Positions 1-9,763 of a stretch of 33,384 bases of DNA are shown here, one piece after another (the first letter of the stretch is position 1; each line of letters begins with the position of its first letter). The stretch covers positions 1-33,384 of the forward strand of contig CAICTM010001238.1 in the NCBI GenBank assembly GCA_903772945.1. The letters are read 5' to 3'. The notes under the pieces were generated by a model. It was given only the letters and a program-made list of their open reading frames with translations, was not told where the DNA came from and made no database searches. The stretch is from Seminavis robusta (lineage: Eukaryota > Bacillariophyta > Bacillariophyceae > Naviculales > Naviculaceae). The position numbers were made by a program, and so were the translations under genes.

Positions 1-221
1 TGAGTACAAGAAGCAGAGTTCAGCATGGAAAAAAGAGATTGTAATGAGGATGAATGAAGAAGTTGAGGAGGAAAATGAAAGTGAGAGTTGGACACTGTTT
101 GGATTGTATCTGGAACGAGCTTTCTACACTCTCATCTCTACGACCACCAAGCAAGGCAAGGCCAGCCATACTACTACTCTACCAATACCGAATATATAGC
201 AACAACAGCTGTACTGAAGCA

Positions 222-234
222 CTAGCTAGCTAGC
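222..234. repeat. CTAG tetranucleotide run
   Basis: Three CTAG units in a row lie about 28 bp before the ATG at 262. The word is its own reverse complement, so the run is a perfect palindrome. It belongs to a set of such runs spread through the non-coding parts of the window. Confidence 0.85.
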
Positions 235-261
235 GAAGACCAAGGTCATCCTTTCATCATC

Positions 262-736
262 ATGTACGAAGGCAATAAAAAGACTCGAGACGATCATCGA
301 CGACAAAGAGGTCTTTCCCCAAGACGAACTGCTAGCAACAACAACAATCACAACGGCAGTTCTTCCTCATTGACTGGATTGAACGCCATCAATAGTCGTC
401 TGATTCACCGCGCATCGGCACGATCCTCCACAACTTCCTCTTCTTCCTCCAACGCTGATTTGTTGGACGACGCCAGTAATCAAAGTCACGGTAACAGCAG
501 TAGTAGTCGATTAGGAAGTATTGGAGTGGGAAGAGCCACCAGCATGTCGTCTCCATTTGGCAGTCGCGATCCGACGGCCAATAGTCGCCGCAGTCATATT
601 CGTCGCAGTCAATCAGGCACCCGATCAACTGGTGCACGCTGCGTTTGCCGTGTTGCTACTCTTGGCAGTATACAGTTTCCACAAAAATGCGACGCAATCT
701 TACTTGGTTATCCCGTGTACCACCACCATCCTCTAA
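262..736 (+). pseudogene. Broken 5' fragment of a putative type II membrane protein
   Basis: An ATG at 262 opens a frame of 163 residues rich in Ser, Asn and Arg, a composition typical of a disordered cytosolic N-terminus. Near 600-650 this frame turns into ordinary-looking sequence, while the +1 frame over the same bases gives a hydrophobic stretch, AAFAVLLLLAVYSF, followed by a plausible lumenal start with an NAT sequon. The natural reading is a basic, Ser-rich tail followed by a signal anchor, broken by a one-base shift. The rejoined frame stops at 736, so no enzymatic domain remains. Many diatom Golgi glycosyltransferases begin in this way, but nothing here identifies the family. A small intron or an assembly error could also explain the shift. 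The composition is clear; the pseudogene call is inference. Confidence 0.4.
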
Positions 737-753
737 ATAATCATAGATGGTGA

Positions 754-1809
754 CTGGCGAACTGGTTCACAGGCATCTTTCGTCACACAAACTGGCATCT
801 CTTCGATTCTCTTCCTCAAACAGGGGACTTATTTAATTAACCACTAACATAGTAGAATTAAAGTATTAGTGACCGACCAACTTGAACCATCGACCGACTA
901 CTAACTACTATAAATGAATGTGTAGGATAGTAGAACACAATAGTGACCCGAAGTCATTCTTTCTCGTAAATTGGACCACTCGGAAAGAACTATGACTGGA
1001 GGAAAAGAACACTTTTCGAACAGCTTGGATGGCTTTTAGTTCAGAATGCAAACTGTGACGTGACGTGAGGGACTAGACTGAATGAGTGTGTTGTTCGAGA
1101 TTGAATCTTTTAAAAGATCCAAAGATCCAAAGATCCAAAGACGAAGCTTTTAGTTCCGACCAAGAACCTATTGACCATGAGATTGCCACTGTTGCCCTAC
1201 CGTACTACATAATGTACCGTACGGTATGGATTCTACAATTCCTTCCTTTCAGCGTTAAACTCACGAACTGCCTTACTTACTTGTGATGATAAATGTACTT
1301 GACGACGACAAATAAAGAGACAATAATGACAAAGGAACCATCCTTGCTTGGATGGCAGTATGGATTGTGGATCCACGCACGGCGAGAGCTGAGCGGAATT
1401 CTTGAAAGATTGAAGATTCGATTCTGATTCCACCGCGGGAGTAACTTCATGGGTTCGGTGCGGCCTCTGGAACAAATTGATTGATTGTACTGAACCGTAG
1501 CTACCGGTAGTTGCTCTTGACAAAGTGTTGGGGACGAGGCGAGACACTCGCAATAAGCAAGCAACAATAACAATAATCAATCGAAACAACCGTCGGAAGC
1601 AAGCAACATGGTGACACAGAACAAAAAGATGCTTGACGCACACCAAGGATGGTGTACCCTTACTTACTTGCTCGCACCATCAGCCAACAGTCGAAATGCG
1701 GGATGGCAAAAGCAAATGAAATTCATCCTTATTAGCCAGCTTATTATGTATGGATCGAGCAAAAACTCAAAGATCATGCACAGAACCTAGCTAGCTAGGT
1801 AGCTTTTGC
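754..1809. other. Gene-free stretch
   Basis: No convincing gene is visible. Short overlapping frames on both strands, including one of 137 codons at 1233-1646 on the minus strand, resemble no family I know. An 8-bp unit, AAAGATCC, is repeated about three and a half times at 1113-1140. A CTAG triple run sits at 1787-1799, next to the decayed gene fragment that follows. Confidence 0.6.
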
Positions 1810-2085
1810 TGGAACAGCAAATACCGGAAATTGAAGCCACAGACGACGTTGGGCAACAACGCTTCGTTCTGGGTGCGTAGCCGTATCAACAACAAAGCTC
1901 TCAAAACCTGCACTAACTACTCCTGGTCCAGTAAACTACCGTACAAGATGGAACATTGCACATCTGTTGCCGTACAACCAACTAACTACCTTGCCAGCTT
2001 GGGCAAAATGAATCCGCAACAGCCATCAATGCAACAAGCAACAAAAAGACAGGTCGGGCAAGTCCATCTACCAGAGCAACATTCT
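1810..2085 (+). pseudogene. Decayed fragment of the repeated gene found at 6094-8766
   Basis: This plus-strand stretch aligns with the minus-strand sequence at about 6370-6190. Shared words include TTCTGGGTGCGTA, TCAACAACAAAGCTC, TCCTGGTCCAGTA, ACAAGATGGAACA and GCACATCTGTT, in the same order. It corresponds to the C-terminal part of the long pseudogene, starting near the end of its coiled-coil segment. Relative to that copy it carries several short insertions of about 4-12 bp that break the frame, many containing CCGTA or ACTAAC. The left edge abuts a CTAG run. It shows that the gene at 6094-8766 belongs to a dispersed family. Confidence 0.75.
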
Positions 2086-3340
2086 GGAAAGCAAAATGTG
2101 AGTGTGTAAGTGCTAGCTACTAAGAGCACGTCCTCCTGGATCCTTGATTAGTGTCTCTTGGCAAGGGGGAAACGTATTGTGAAAGCTACATCTATGTATG
2201 TATGTATGTTCGCGTTCCTCTGCCTACACAACTTCCCGGACGATCTTCATTCATCGTGGGCAGGCAGCAAAAGCGAATCATTATCGCACTGGATGGCAAG
2301 TTTCATCACCTTGGCAACCAAAGGTGCAAATGTCTGACGTCTCCAACCAAGGCAAAAGGGTGGCTGCCTAGCTCCAAGGCAAAAGAGTGTTCTGGGAACG
2401 TAACAGACTTGTTGCCCCCCTTCGACAGTTGGCAAAAGGGTGGGTTGGGGCAACAAAAGGTGCAAAAGTAAGCTCCAAGGCAACAGATCGGGGCCACAAA
2501 AGAGACAAGACAGAAGGGATCACACAGCTGTTCACCCTGAGTTGTTGGGAGGTGCAAAAGTTGATGTCTCCATTCAAGGCAAAGGGGAGCTCAGTTTCAA
2601 TAACCTTGGTTGAGCAAAAGGATTCGTCGACCAGCCCATGGTACAGGCATGTGGTCACAGCTCTGCAAGATGTGGGTACATGTGTAAGTGCTAAATTGGA
2701 CAAAAGTTTCCTCTCCAACGGCAAGGCAAAAGGTTGGATAGTACAGGGCATGCGGTCACACCCCTGCAAGAGTGCTGAGTTGGACAAAAGCTTCCTATCC
2801 ACGGGTTGGGCAAAAAAAAACTGAACGTCTAATAACGGATTCAGACGAGATGTGCTTGAGGACTACCCACGAGCTAAGGCTCGGGTATTTCCCACAGTCA
2901 AGTCTGCTCACCGGCCACACTGGCCTCCTGAGAGGGTGCGACGCCTGTTAGCTATCTAAGGATTTGTACACTGAGGTCGGAGCCATGATTCACCACAAAT
3001 CACGAGCTCTTTGTTGAAGAGAGTTGGGGTTGGTAAAGAAGTTTGAGGGGGTAGGAGGGGTAAGGCTATCCACGGGTTGGGCAAAGGTTAGAAATCGGGC
3101 TTCAACCTCTTGCTATCCGATCGAGCTGGGGGGTCGGAGACCACAAACTTGAGCAAGTTTCCAAGTTTCCTCTCCGTGGCAAAGCAAAAATGTATCGAAC
3201 CTCTAACCCTAGAGGTGCTTCTAAATGCTAAAAGGTTGGCTCAAACTTCTTAATATTAAGTCAGCGGGAGCTGCGATACCTCGGCAGAAAGACAAATAGA
3301 AGAAGGATGATATGTTTGAGATTGCACCCTTCTTTCAAGG
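2086..3340. repeat. Low-complexity ladder of GGCAAAAG words with a 100-bp tandem duplication
   Basis: Between about 2345 and 2820 the words CAAGGCAAAAG, TTGGCAAAAG and GGTGCAAAAG recur at least eight times at irregular spacing; relatives occur at 3077 and 3178. A diverged direct repeat with a period of 100 bp starts at 2641 and 2741, beginning GTACAGGCATG and GTACAGGGCATG and ending in a shared TGGACAAAAG-TTTCCT block. Both strands are open for 80-145 codons here, but the repetition explains that and I recognise no protein. The phrase CTATCCACGGGTTGGGCAAA occurs at 2796 and again at 3067. From 2830 to 3340 I see nothing else. Confidence 0.6.
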
Positions 3341-3471
3341 TAGCCCTGGCGACAACACCCAACTCCGTCGTGTGTTGCCGCCCGGTACCATTCCCTCATT
3401 ATAACCTTCTTTTTTATTTATTTAAGCTAGCCCTGGCGACAACACCCGACTTCGTCGTGTGTTGCCGCCCG
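3341..3471. repeat. Two 44-bp direct repeats, each able to form a hairpin
   Basis: Copies lie at 3341-3384 and 3428-3471, 87 bp apart, and differ at only two or three positions. Each contains GGCGACAACAC and, after about 13 bases, GTGTTGCCGCC. These arms are complementary except for one mismatch, so each copy can fold into a stem of about 11 bp. The spacer is T-rich. No coding role is apparent. Confidence 0.8.
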
Positions 3472-3794
3472 CTAACCATAATTTTACAGCTGTCATTCCC
3501 TTATGGAACTGTAACTTTTGTAGCTTGTGCTGGCTTATTGTGTTGAGTGCACTAACCTTGAATAATCATGATTTATTCCTACCCTTAAATTTGTAGAACC
3601 TTCAATTATCAGTTCGGTTGGCTTATGACTATCTCTATCTCTATATTTTGGCTTCACCGGAATAGGAAATAGTAATAAAGGGGTTGAGAACTCAGGCAGT
3701 TAACCTGCCGAGGTTAAGGTTGGATGCAGTGAGGCAACTTTTTCACCAAAAATTTTGCCTCCAACGCACAAACTGTCTCATCGCTCTGACTCGA
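3472..3794. other. Gene-free stretch
   Basis: No gene is visible. The 21-bp word TAAGGTTGGATGCAGTGAGGC at 3715-3735 recurs with two mismatches at 8938-8958. The stretch ends at the left target duplication of the LINE insertion. Confidence 0.5.
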
Positions 3795-4774
3795 CTCATC
3801 TGTTGTTGTGGGAAAGTTACTATGGGTTAGAGAGAGCTAAGATGAGGGTGGGGACAGAGGGGAGGGCACGATGCAGGAACGCAGGGCAAGCAATCAAGTG
3901 CGCAAGCAGGGCAACATGGAAACCAAGGAAAGGGGGAAAGGCAGGAGGGCAGCGAGGAGCGAAGGAGCAAGACTAACGGAAGAGATCGAGGGCACCACAG
4001 TCATCCCAACGCTTGGAAACCTTGAGTGCTGGGACACGGGAGCCTCTGAGACACAGGGTCACAGCGCGGGCGAGAGCTATGCTCAACCTGGCCGAGATGA
4101 AAGAGCGAACTACAGAGTAGGGCTTGGACCACTTGTGAGCCAAAAGCTGAGAGAGCCGTTGGAGAACAGCAGTAGCTTCGGCAGCAAAGAGGCCATCAGC
4201 AGAAACAACAAAGGGGGTGAAGTGGAGGCGTTGTGCAGTGCACTGAGCCTGGTACTTCGTCTTCATCTGCCTCTCCCGCTGAGAAAGGGCCTTCTCAGCA
4301 GTGACGCCACGGTCACGACGACCAGGAGACTCAACATCCACGAGGGAGACATCGAAAATACAATCGGTACCTCGATGCCAGAAACCGCGAACTAGGAGAT
4401 CACTCCGATCTTGGACAACGGGATCAGAAGGAGTAGGAGCATGGGAAGAATCAGCAGAGTCAATCGGAGCCATAGCTGGGCGACCAAGAGTGATACGGGG
4501 TTCGTCGCGGACAGCAGAGGGCGTGGAAGATAAAACAGCCAGCTCGCGCACAATTTGATTGTGGCACTGAAGAAGAAGTCCACCATGGGAGCAGGAAAAG
4601 CCATGGTGGAGACCAAACTTTTTCTTGCAGCCATCACAGTGGGGTTGGAGATCCGGAGGGGTCAGTCCATATCGAAGATGGAGGGAATCCCGGAACTCCA
4701 GGGGAGAGAGGACAGTGTCATTCTCAGGCATGGGGGTGATGTCAGAAACAACAAAAGCTCATCTGTTGTTGTGG
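3795..4774 (-). mobile_element. 5'-truncated non-LTR retrotransposon (restriction-like-endonuclease type)
   Basis: A 17-bp exact direct repeat, CTCATCTGTTGTTGTGG, lies at 3795-3811 and 4758-4774 and reads as a target-site duplication. The 946 bp between are read on the minus strand. They begin in the middle of an open frame, which is the 5' truncation expected when target-primed reverse transcription stops early, and end with about 160 bp of 3' untranslated sequence after the stop at 3973. No poly-A tail is seen at the 3' end, as in several R2-like elements. The reverse transcriptase domain is missing, so the copy cannot move by itself. Confidence 0.75.
3973..4757 (-). pseudogene. C-terminal zinc knuckle and endonuclease remnant of a LINE polyprotein
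   Basis: The frame is open from the truncation point to a stop at 3973; the first Met is at 4731 and gives 252 residues. Numbered from that Met, residues 8-30 read VLSPLEFRDSL-LRYGL, which is typical of the region after reverse transcriptase in LINE proteins of algae, oomycetes and fungi. A zinc knuckle follows: CDGC at 32-35, then HHGFSC ending at Cys47. Then comes an SAVRDEP segment, and an endonuclease-like block with RSDLLVRGFW, TDCIFDV and KTKY (about 109-160). These are the Asp-Asp-Lys positions of the PD-(D/E)XK restriction-like nuclease, although the usual Pro before the first Asp is Ser here. The end, LCLRGSRVPAL, is also typical. The frame itself is intact; only the N-terminal part is lost. 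Confidence 0.8.
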
Positions 4775-6093
4775 ACAGCCGTCGTGGTCGACAACCACTC
4801 AGCAGCAGCAGCAGCAGTGCTCAGCAAACAACAACAAGACTTTGCTACCACAATCATCTCAACCATGAGGAGACAAGAGCGCTAATAAGATGGGATTGGA
4901 GGCTTGGGCAATCCGACAGTCTAGGCAAAATCCGATTTCCTGATTGGCTCTGACAACATGTGGTTTTCAGTATTGGCTGCATCCAACAACCAACCAATCC
5001 AAAGCCCAATGGCAGAACGGTAGATCACATGATGGATTCGAATGCACATTTTCTCATCACTGCTAGAAGCCCTGTTATTGAGGGTAGCCACAGGGGTTGG
5101 AGGATTCGATTCGGCAGAGGTGGATTGTTGATTCTCAAGGCATCGATCATTGCGAAGATCAACAGATCAACAATACCAATTGCATGGTTGGACCTTGTTT
5201 GGAAAGGACCCAATCCTGCCTCTTGATTCCACGGAGCTCCCAATCTTCTCTTGCCAAGCCAAAGAAAGAGGTGTCATGACCAGTATCGAACAAAGCAAGT
5301 GATCTTGTCATCTACCTGCGTTGCCTTTTTACACTTTCCACAAACATGGGAGCAGTTGTCTCTACAGACCACACGAATCTTGGAAAGGCCTTTCAACTGT
5401 CGCCATGTGAGAACATAGGCCATCCAATCGGCCACACAATCTGCCACCGTGATCATCAATGAGGTCTTTCGCATTTGGCTTTCGCTTCTTCTTCGATGCC
5501 AAAGAAAGTGGAGTTCGAATCCTTTTTCTTTGCCGTGTGGCTACATGTACTCGGAACCTGACGATGAAGGAAAAGAAAGACATACCCCAATGTGGAGGAA
5601 CAACAGAAGTCACCGTTGAATACATGTACGAAGCACCAATACCAAGTTGTACAGGGGTTGGAAGAGGCGGTAGCTTGCTTGCTTGCTTGAGGAAACCGTT
5701 CCACAATGCACGTGGCCCTTGTGTGGTGCTGAGTGGTTTCGCAACATGCCAGGAAAACCACCAGTCGCAACGAACAGCGCAATGGACAGCAACAACGAAA
5801 ATTCGGTGCAGATAGCCGTATAATTTTCCTTCATTTTAGCTCCTACATCTATCTCAAAACTCGCGCTATACGTACAAACGCGCACTATTGCTGACACGGT
5901 TCTTTGGTTGGAAGGTGCAACTCTTCATTGACCGCAATCTCGGGCCACTCTTCTCTCATCACGGATGCAAATGCTTGGGCAATACCGTCTATCTTCGACT
6001 GTGCCTGTGCGGTGCCATCCATTTCATGCTTCTCTGCATGCCGTCAATACGTACCTCCATGCATCGGTACTAGATGTCGCAGGGAGTCATGTC
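4775..6093. other. No identifiable gene
   Basis: A CAG microsatellite lies at 4800-4817, just beyond the LINE insertion. Overlapping frames of 60-130 codons occur on both strands. The minus-strand frame ending at 5274 has a Cys cluster, VVCRDNCSHVCGKCKK, that could be a decayed zinc finger, perhaps from a transposase C-terminus, but this is too little to name it. The stretch may be the 3' flank of the pseudogene at 6094-8766. Confidence 0.4.
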
Positions 6094-8766
6094 TTAAACA
6101 CTCACAATCTTGCAGAGTACGAAGTGACCATCCGAGCTTTTGATCGGACGAGCCCCCTTCATCACCTTGTTGATTGACTTGCCCAAGCTACCTTTTGTCT
6201 TCTTGAGGCGATCGTCCCGGACGCTGTTGAAAGCTGGCAAGTTGTAACAGATGTGCACTGTTCCATCTTGTACTGGACCAGGATTAGGGCAGGTTCTGGG
6301 AGCTTTGTTGTTGATACGCACCCAGAATCCTTGCCCTACATTGGTAGCTTCAATTTCTTGCATTTGCTGTTCCAGATTCTTCGTTTGATCTTCAAGTCGC
6401 TCCTTGAGCTGGCAAAGGATAAAGGAATTCTTACCATTGACACCAATTTGCTGTGCCCTACTGTCGATTCCCTGCACGGTATAAAGAGACAACAGAGTGG
6501 AGGAACGAACAGCTGTGACAGCATTAGTATTGCCACGGCGATGTCGCTTGTCCATCAAACGGCCAATGAGCCCTTCCTTGGTGAACGCTGGAAAGATTGG
6601 ATGAAGAGGGTTGGTTGGAACTGGGTCATCAGTGTCTTTGGACCGGACGTAAAAGGGGGTTTCCAATGGCAGATTGGTAATTGCGTCAAAGTCAGCCTCA
6701 TAGCTATCCCTCTCCTCCAATGAGCGGCCACGGGCGCCCTGGTTTCCTTGATTCTGCTTGGACGCCTCGAATATGGCTTGGATCGCCTGGAGCAAAGGAG
6801 AACTGGGAACAATGCGACGTAGGATTGATTTCGACGGTAGTGCAAGGTGTCGTAGGCAGGATCCGAGCGGCCAGTGGCACCAAAGTCTGGATCGTCTGCT
6901 TGTAAAATCTTGTCTACTCCCTCAATAGCAGATCGAATCTGGCTTTCATCCTCAGCATCTTGAATGTAGGACAGTTTGTTGAGTCGAGTCCTCGCTTCAT
7001 GGACAATGGATTTTGGGGCCGCAAAACATTCGCCAACTCTGGGTGATTGTATTCGTCCCGAAGTTTCACAGAGATGGGATATTCCGGGTCAGATGGAGCT
7101 TTGGTCAAGCCATTCTGACGAAGTGCCTCGTAATCACTGGTTGTGGCAGTATCTCGAAGTGCAGCAGCAGAGACACGCTTGTTCATGTGCACTGCATTTG
7201 TCATGTATTCAAAGACATGTCATGTTCTTGGGACGGTCCACTTGGTTGTGCTTCTTCCAGCTGGAAGTTGTCGACAACTTGCTTGAGAACTTCCATCAAC
7301 AACGATCGCAAATTGGACCTCCAGACTGGCACTTCCTTTCGTGAGTCACCAGCATATCCTGGTGGAAGATGCAAGGCAATGGCTTTCTGTGTCTTTATGC
7401 TTTGGAGAAGAAAGCACTCTCCACCCCACACATTGAGGCAAACAAGAAAGCCATACTCCAACAAAACGTCAAGCATCTCTTGAAGTTCCTGTCCTGTCCG
7501 GAATAGAAGTTTGTTGGCATTCAATAGTTTGAAGCAATTTGTTGGCATCGTGCGCAAGAAGTTGCGTAGACGCTCCTGGCCTTGTTGCAAAACAGCCCGC
7601 TTGTAGTTTGTCGAAAACCCCTCCCCTCGTCAGCATTTTGAGGATTGTGGCAAGCGGGAACGGGTATCGTGTCAGTCTCTTCCAAATCAAAGTCAGGATC
7701 ATTGCAAACATACTCCATGAAAACCAGGGTATTACAGCGTTTCCCCTCTGGGTTGTCCTCGGCATTCTTCTTCTTGTGAAAGCCAGTCATCCAGCTGGTG
7801 ACAGCCTCTATCTCAATCTTCTTTTTCGTATCCAATGCCAACTCTGCCATGGACACCACCGCTTTCACAGCTTGCTGGACGTGTGTCTGTCGCGCTTGGA
7901 AGGCGTGGGCATCAAACATGAGAAGCTCCGCTGGCGCCGGAAGCTTGTAGTGTAGCTGTGCTCCCACTTCGATCAAGCAGGTTCTTCTTTACTCCAAGCT
8001 CTTCTCCACCACGCTGTGTAATCATCTTGAACACCTCTTGTACTGGGCTGGGAACTTGTTCATCCGTCTGGACAGCATTCATGAAGGCTCGATACAATGG
8101 TTGGAGGACCTCCTTCTCTGTTTTCACGTCGAAGTTGTGGAGCAGGACGAACGGAACAAAGTAGTGCGTTTGTTTGTTGTCATACCAGTGTGTTCGGAAG
8201 TCCAAATCAACAGTCAATCCTATCTTGACGAGGTTGTCAGTCTCTTTTTCAAACATGGCATACAAGAGGGCGTGTTTGCCACAGTCTTCATCGGCGAATG
8301 TACAGAAGTCCACGGCATACTTTCCAGTGACATTGAGGACGTAACCTCTGGCTTGGAGCTCTTGAAACATCTTGCGGGCAATCGGATGGCAGATACCCTT
8401 AAGTGCCTGGACACTTCCTCCTTGTGTCATTTCCAAAACAGATCGAGGTGGTGGAGGAATGTAAATTGGAGGACTGTTGTCGTCATCGTCGTCGTATTCA
8501 CGGTCGTGGGTGTTATTGGCAGGTACAGATGGTTCTGCACCGCGGCGCGTCTTCTTGTTGCTCTCATCGATCGAGTTTTCGACTCCACCAGCCAAGATGC
8601 ATTGTCGTGTCTTGTTGTTGCTCAAGGCACTACGACTCGTCGAGAGCGCTGGAAGGAGATGTATTACTGGAGGTGGAACGAACCGCATTGCTGGGTTGTT
8701 GTTGTCGTCGTCGTCGTCGCGGTGGATCCATGCCGACTGTACGGTAGATGTGGTATTCGAGTTCAA
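6094..8766 (-). pseudogene. Long frameshifted gene of a repeated family, possibly with a T5orf172-like nuclease segment
   Basis: Read right to left, one protein of roughly 890 residues can be followed through at least five frame changes: near 7970, at a GGGGTTTT run near 7625, near 7205, near 6945 and near 6800. No splice signals bracket these changes. The first open piece (8766-7912) starts without ATG and is Asp- and Pro-rich for about 110 residues. Around 8265-8075 it reads LLYAMF, LVKIGLT, an Arg six residues on, then PFVLLHNFDV and TEKEVL. This spacing resembles the Tyr, Lys-Ile-Gly, Arg and Glu positions of the GIY-YIG/T5orf172 (MUG113) nuclease fold. Later parts are unrecognised; near 6400-6350 there is a short coiled coil (QLKERLEDQTKNLEQQMQEI), then FWVRINNKAPRTCPNPGP and a basic C-terminus ending at 6094. 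A second decayed copy lies at 1810-2085. The pseudogene status is well supported; the nuclease reading is tentative. Confidence 0.6.
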
Positions 8767-8958
8767 GTATCAAAAGGAAACAATACAGAGACGAGTCGAG
8801 TCCGATGATGCAGGGGTCGGTGCAAAGCCGAGAAGAAGACAAGAAAAGCTCGGAGCCGCATTTTTCACTCCAAGGACAATAACTCTAACCCGTAGGACGA
8901 CCCGCATTTAATCGAATCAATCGGGCCATCTTAAAACTAAGGTTGGATGCAATGCGGC

Positions 8959-9560
8959 CAAGAAAAAAATAACAGCGTCTCGATCGCCAACAACACAACA
9001 ACAAACAACAACAAAGGACCACCGCCACTACAACATCACCACCACCACCAACAACAACAAAAGGTTGGGCTTCAGCTACATAACTACAAAACGAGGATGG
9101 ATGAAACCATCTTTGACATTCCTATTTTCAAAAACAGCAACTCGTCGGCTGATTGCTGTCATCACCAGCTAATTGGGACCCCAGCCATCTCCCTCAGCTC
9201 GGTTTCAAGAAACAATGCTGTCTGGTTACAGCAAACTTTCGTTCTAATGCACAAGGTACTGCGGCAAGGCCACTACATGTCTCTAGCTTTATTTTCCCAT
9301 CTCTACAAAAAACAAACTGATCAACAATAAGGCGAGTTGCACGTTCTAGCTAGCTAGTTTAGCTACATTTTAGCATACAGGTGCGAGCTCAGAGAACGAC
9401 AAGGAAACCCCAATCAACATTGTGCAAACTCGAAAACGCATCCAGACACAATGCTAGGAAAGGAGAGGAGAAATGGACCACAAACGCCAAAATTTGGAGG
9501 AAAAACTTATCAAACCATCCATCATAAACTTCTTTTTCAGCCAATCATTCAGAGCAACAA
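8959..9560. repeat. CAA-rich simple sequence and gene-free flank
   Basis: From about 8988 to 9065 the sequence is dominated by CAA and CAC triplets. The plus-strand frame through it (8947-9330) gives Asn, His and Gln runs but no recognisable domain. A CTAG run lies at 9346-9357. From there to the tRNA no gene is visible. Confidence 0.5.
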
Positions 9561-9632
9561 AGCATGCTGGCGCAGAGGAAGCGTGTTGGGCTCATAACCC
9601 AAAGGTCGGAAGATCGAAACTTCCGCATGCTA
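9561..9632 (+). tRNA. Initiator tRNA-Met (CAT anticodon)
   Basis: A complete 72-nt cloverleaf can be drawn. The acceptor stem AGCATGC pairs perfectly with GCATGCT and the discriminator is A. The D stem is GCGC/GCGT, the anticodon stem TTGGG/CCCAA encloses CTCATAA, and the T stem GGAAG/CTTCC encloses ATCGAAA. Eukaryotic initiator features are all present: A1-U72, three G-C pairs at the base of the anticodon stem, and A instead of T at position 54 with A60 in the T loop. There is no intron. A TTTT tract at 9644-9647 could end RNA polymerase III transcription. The tRNA stands alone, between transposon debris and the copied cyclase tail. Confidence 0.93.
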
Positions 9633-9643
9633 GGACCTTGTTC

Positions 9644-9647
9644 TTTT
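9644..9647 (+). terminator. Likely RNA polymerase III terminator of the tRNA
   Basis: Four T residues lie 12 nt after the tRNA discriminator base. This is the minimal pol III stop signal. Confidence 0.5.
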
Positions 9648-9763
9648 GCCCAACATGTGTAGATGAAACTTTTGTCCAACCCACCAACGTGCGGAGGTTC
9701 CTTGATTACTTATACTTCTACATTGGGTAGCTATTGGCTACCTGAATGTACAAGGTCCACACC

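Noticed and set aside
2387..2824. A 145-codon plus-strand frame
   Set aside because: It follows the GGCAAAAG repeats, and a minus-strand frame of the same length covers the same bases. No family is recognised.
5274..5474. Cys-rich minus-strand frame as a piggyBac or IS4-type transposase end
   Set aside because: The Cys spacing is suggestive, but no other transposase motif is seen around it, so I did not call it.
8477..8911. Ser- and Arg-rich plus-strand frames opposite the pseudogene start
   Set aside because: They are the antisense of the Asp-codon repeats of the minus-strand gene.
9473..9730. An 85-codon frame across the tRNA
   Set aside because: Most of it is the initiator tRNA sequence read as protein.
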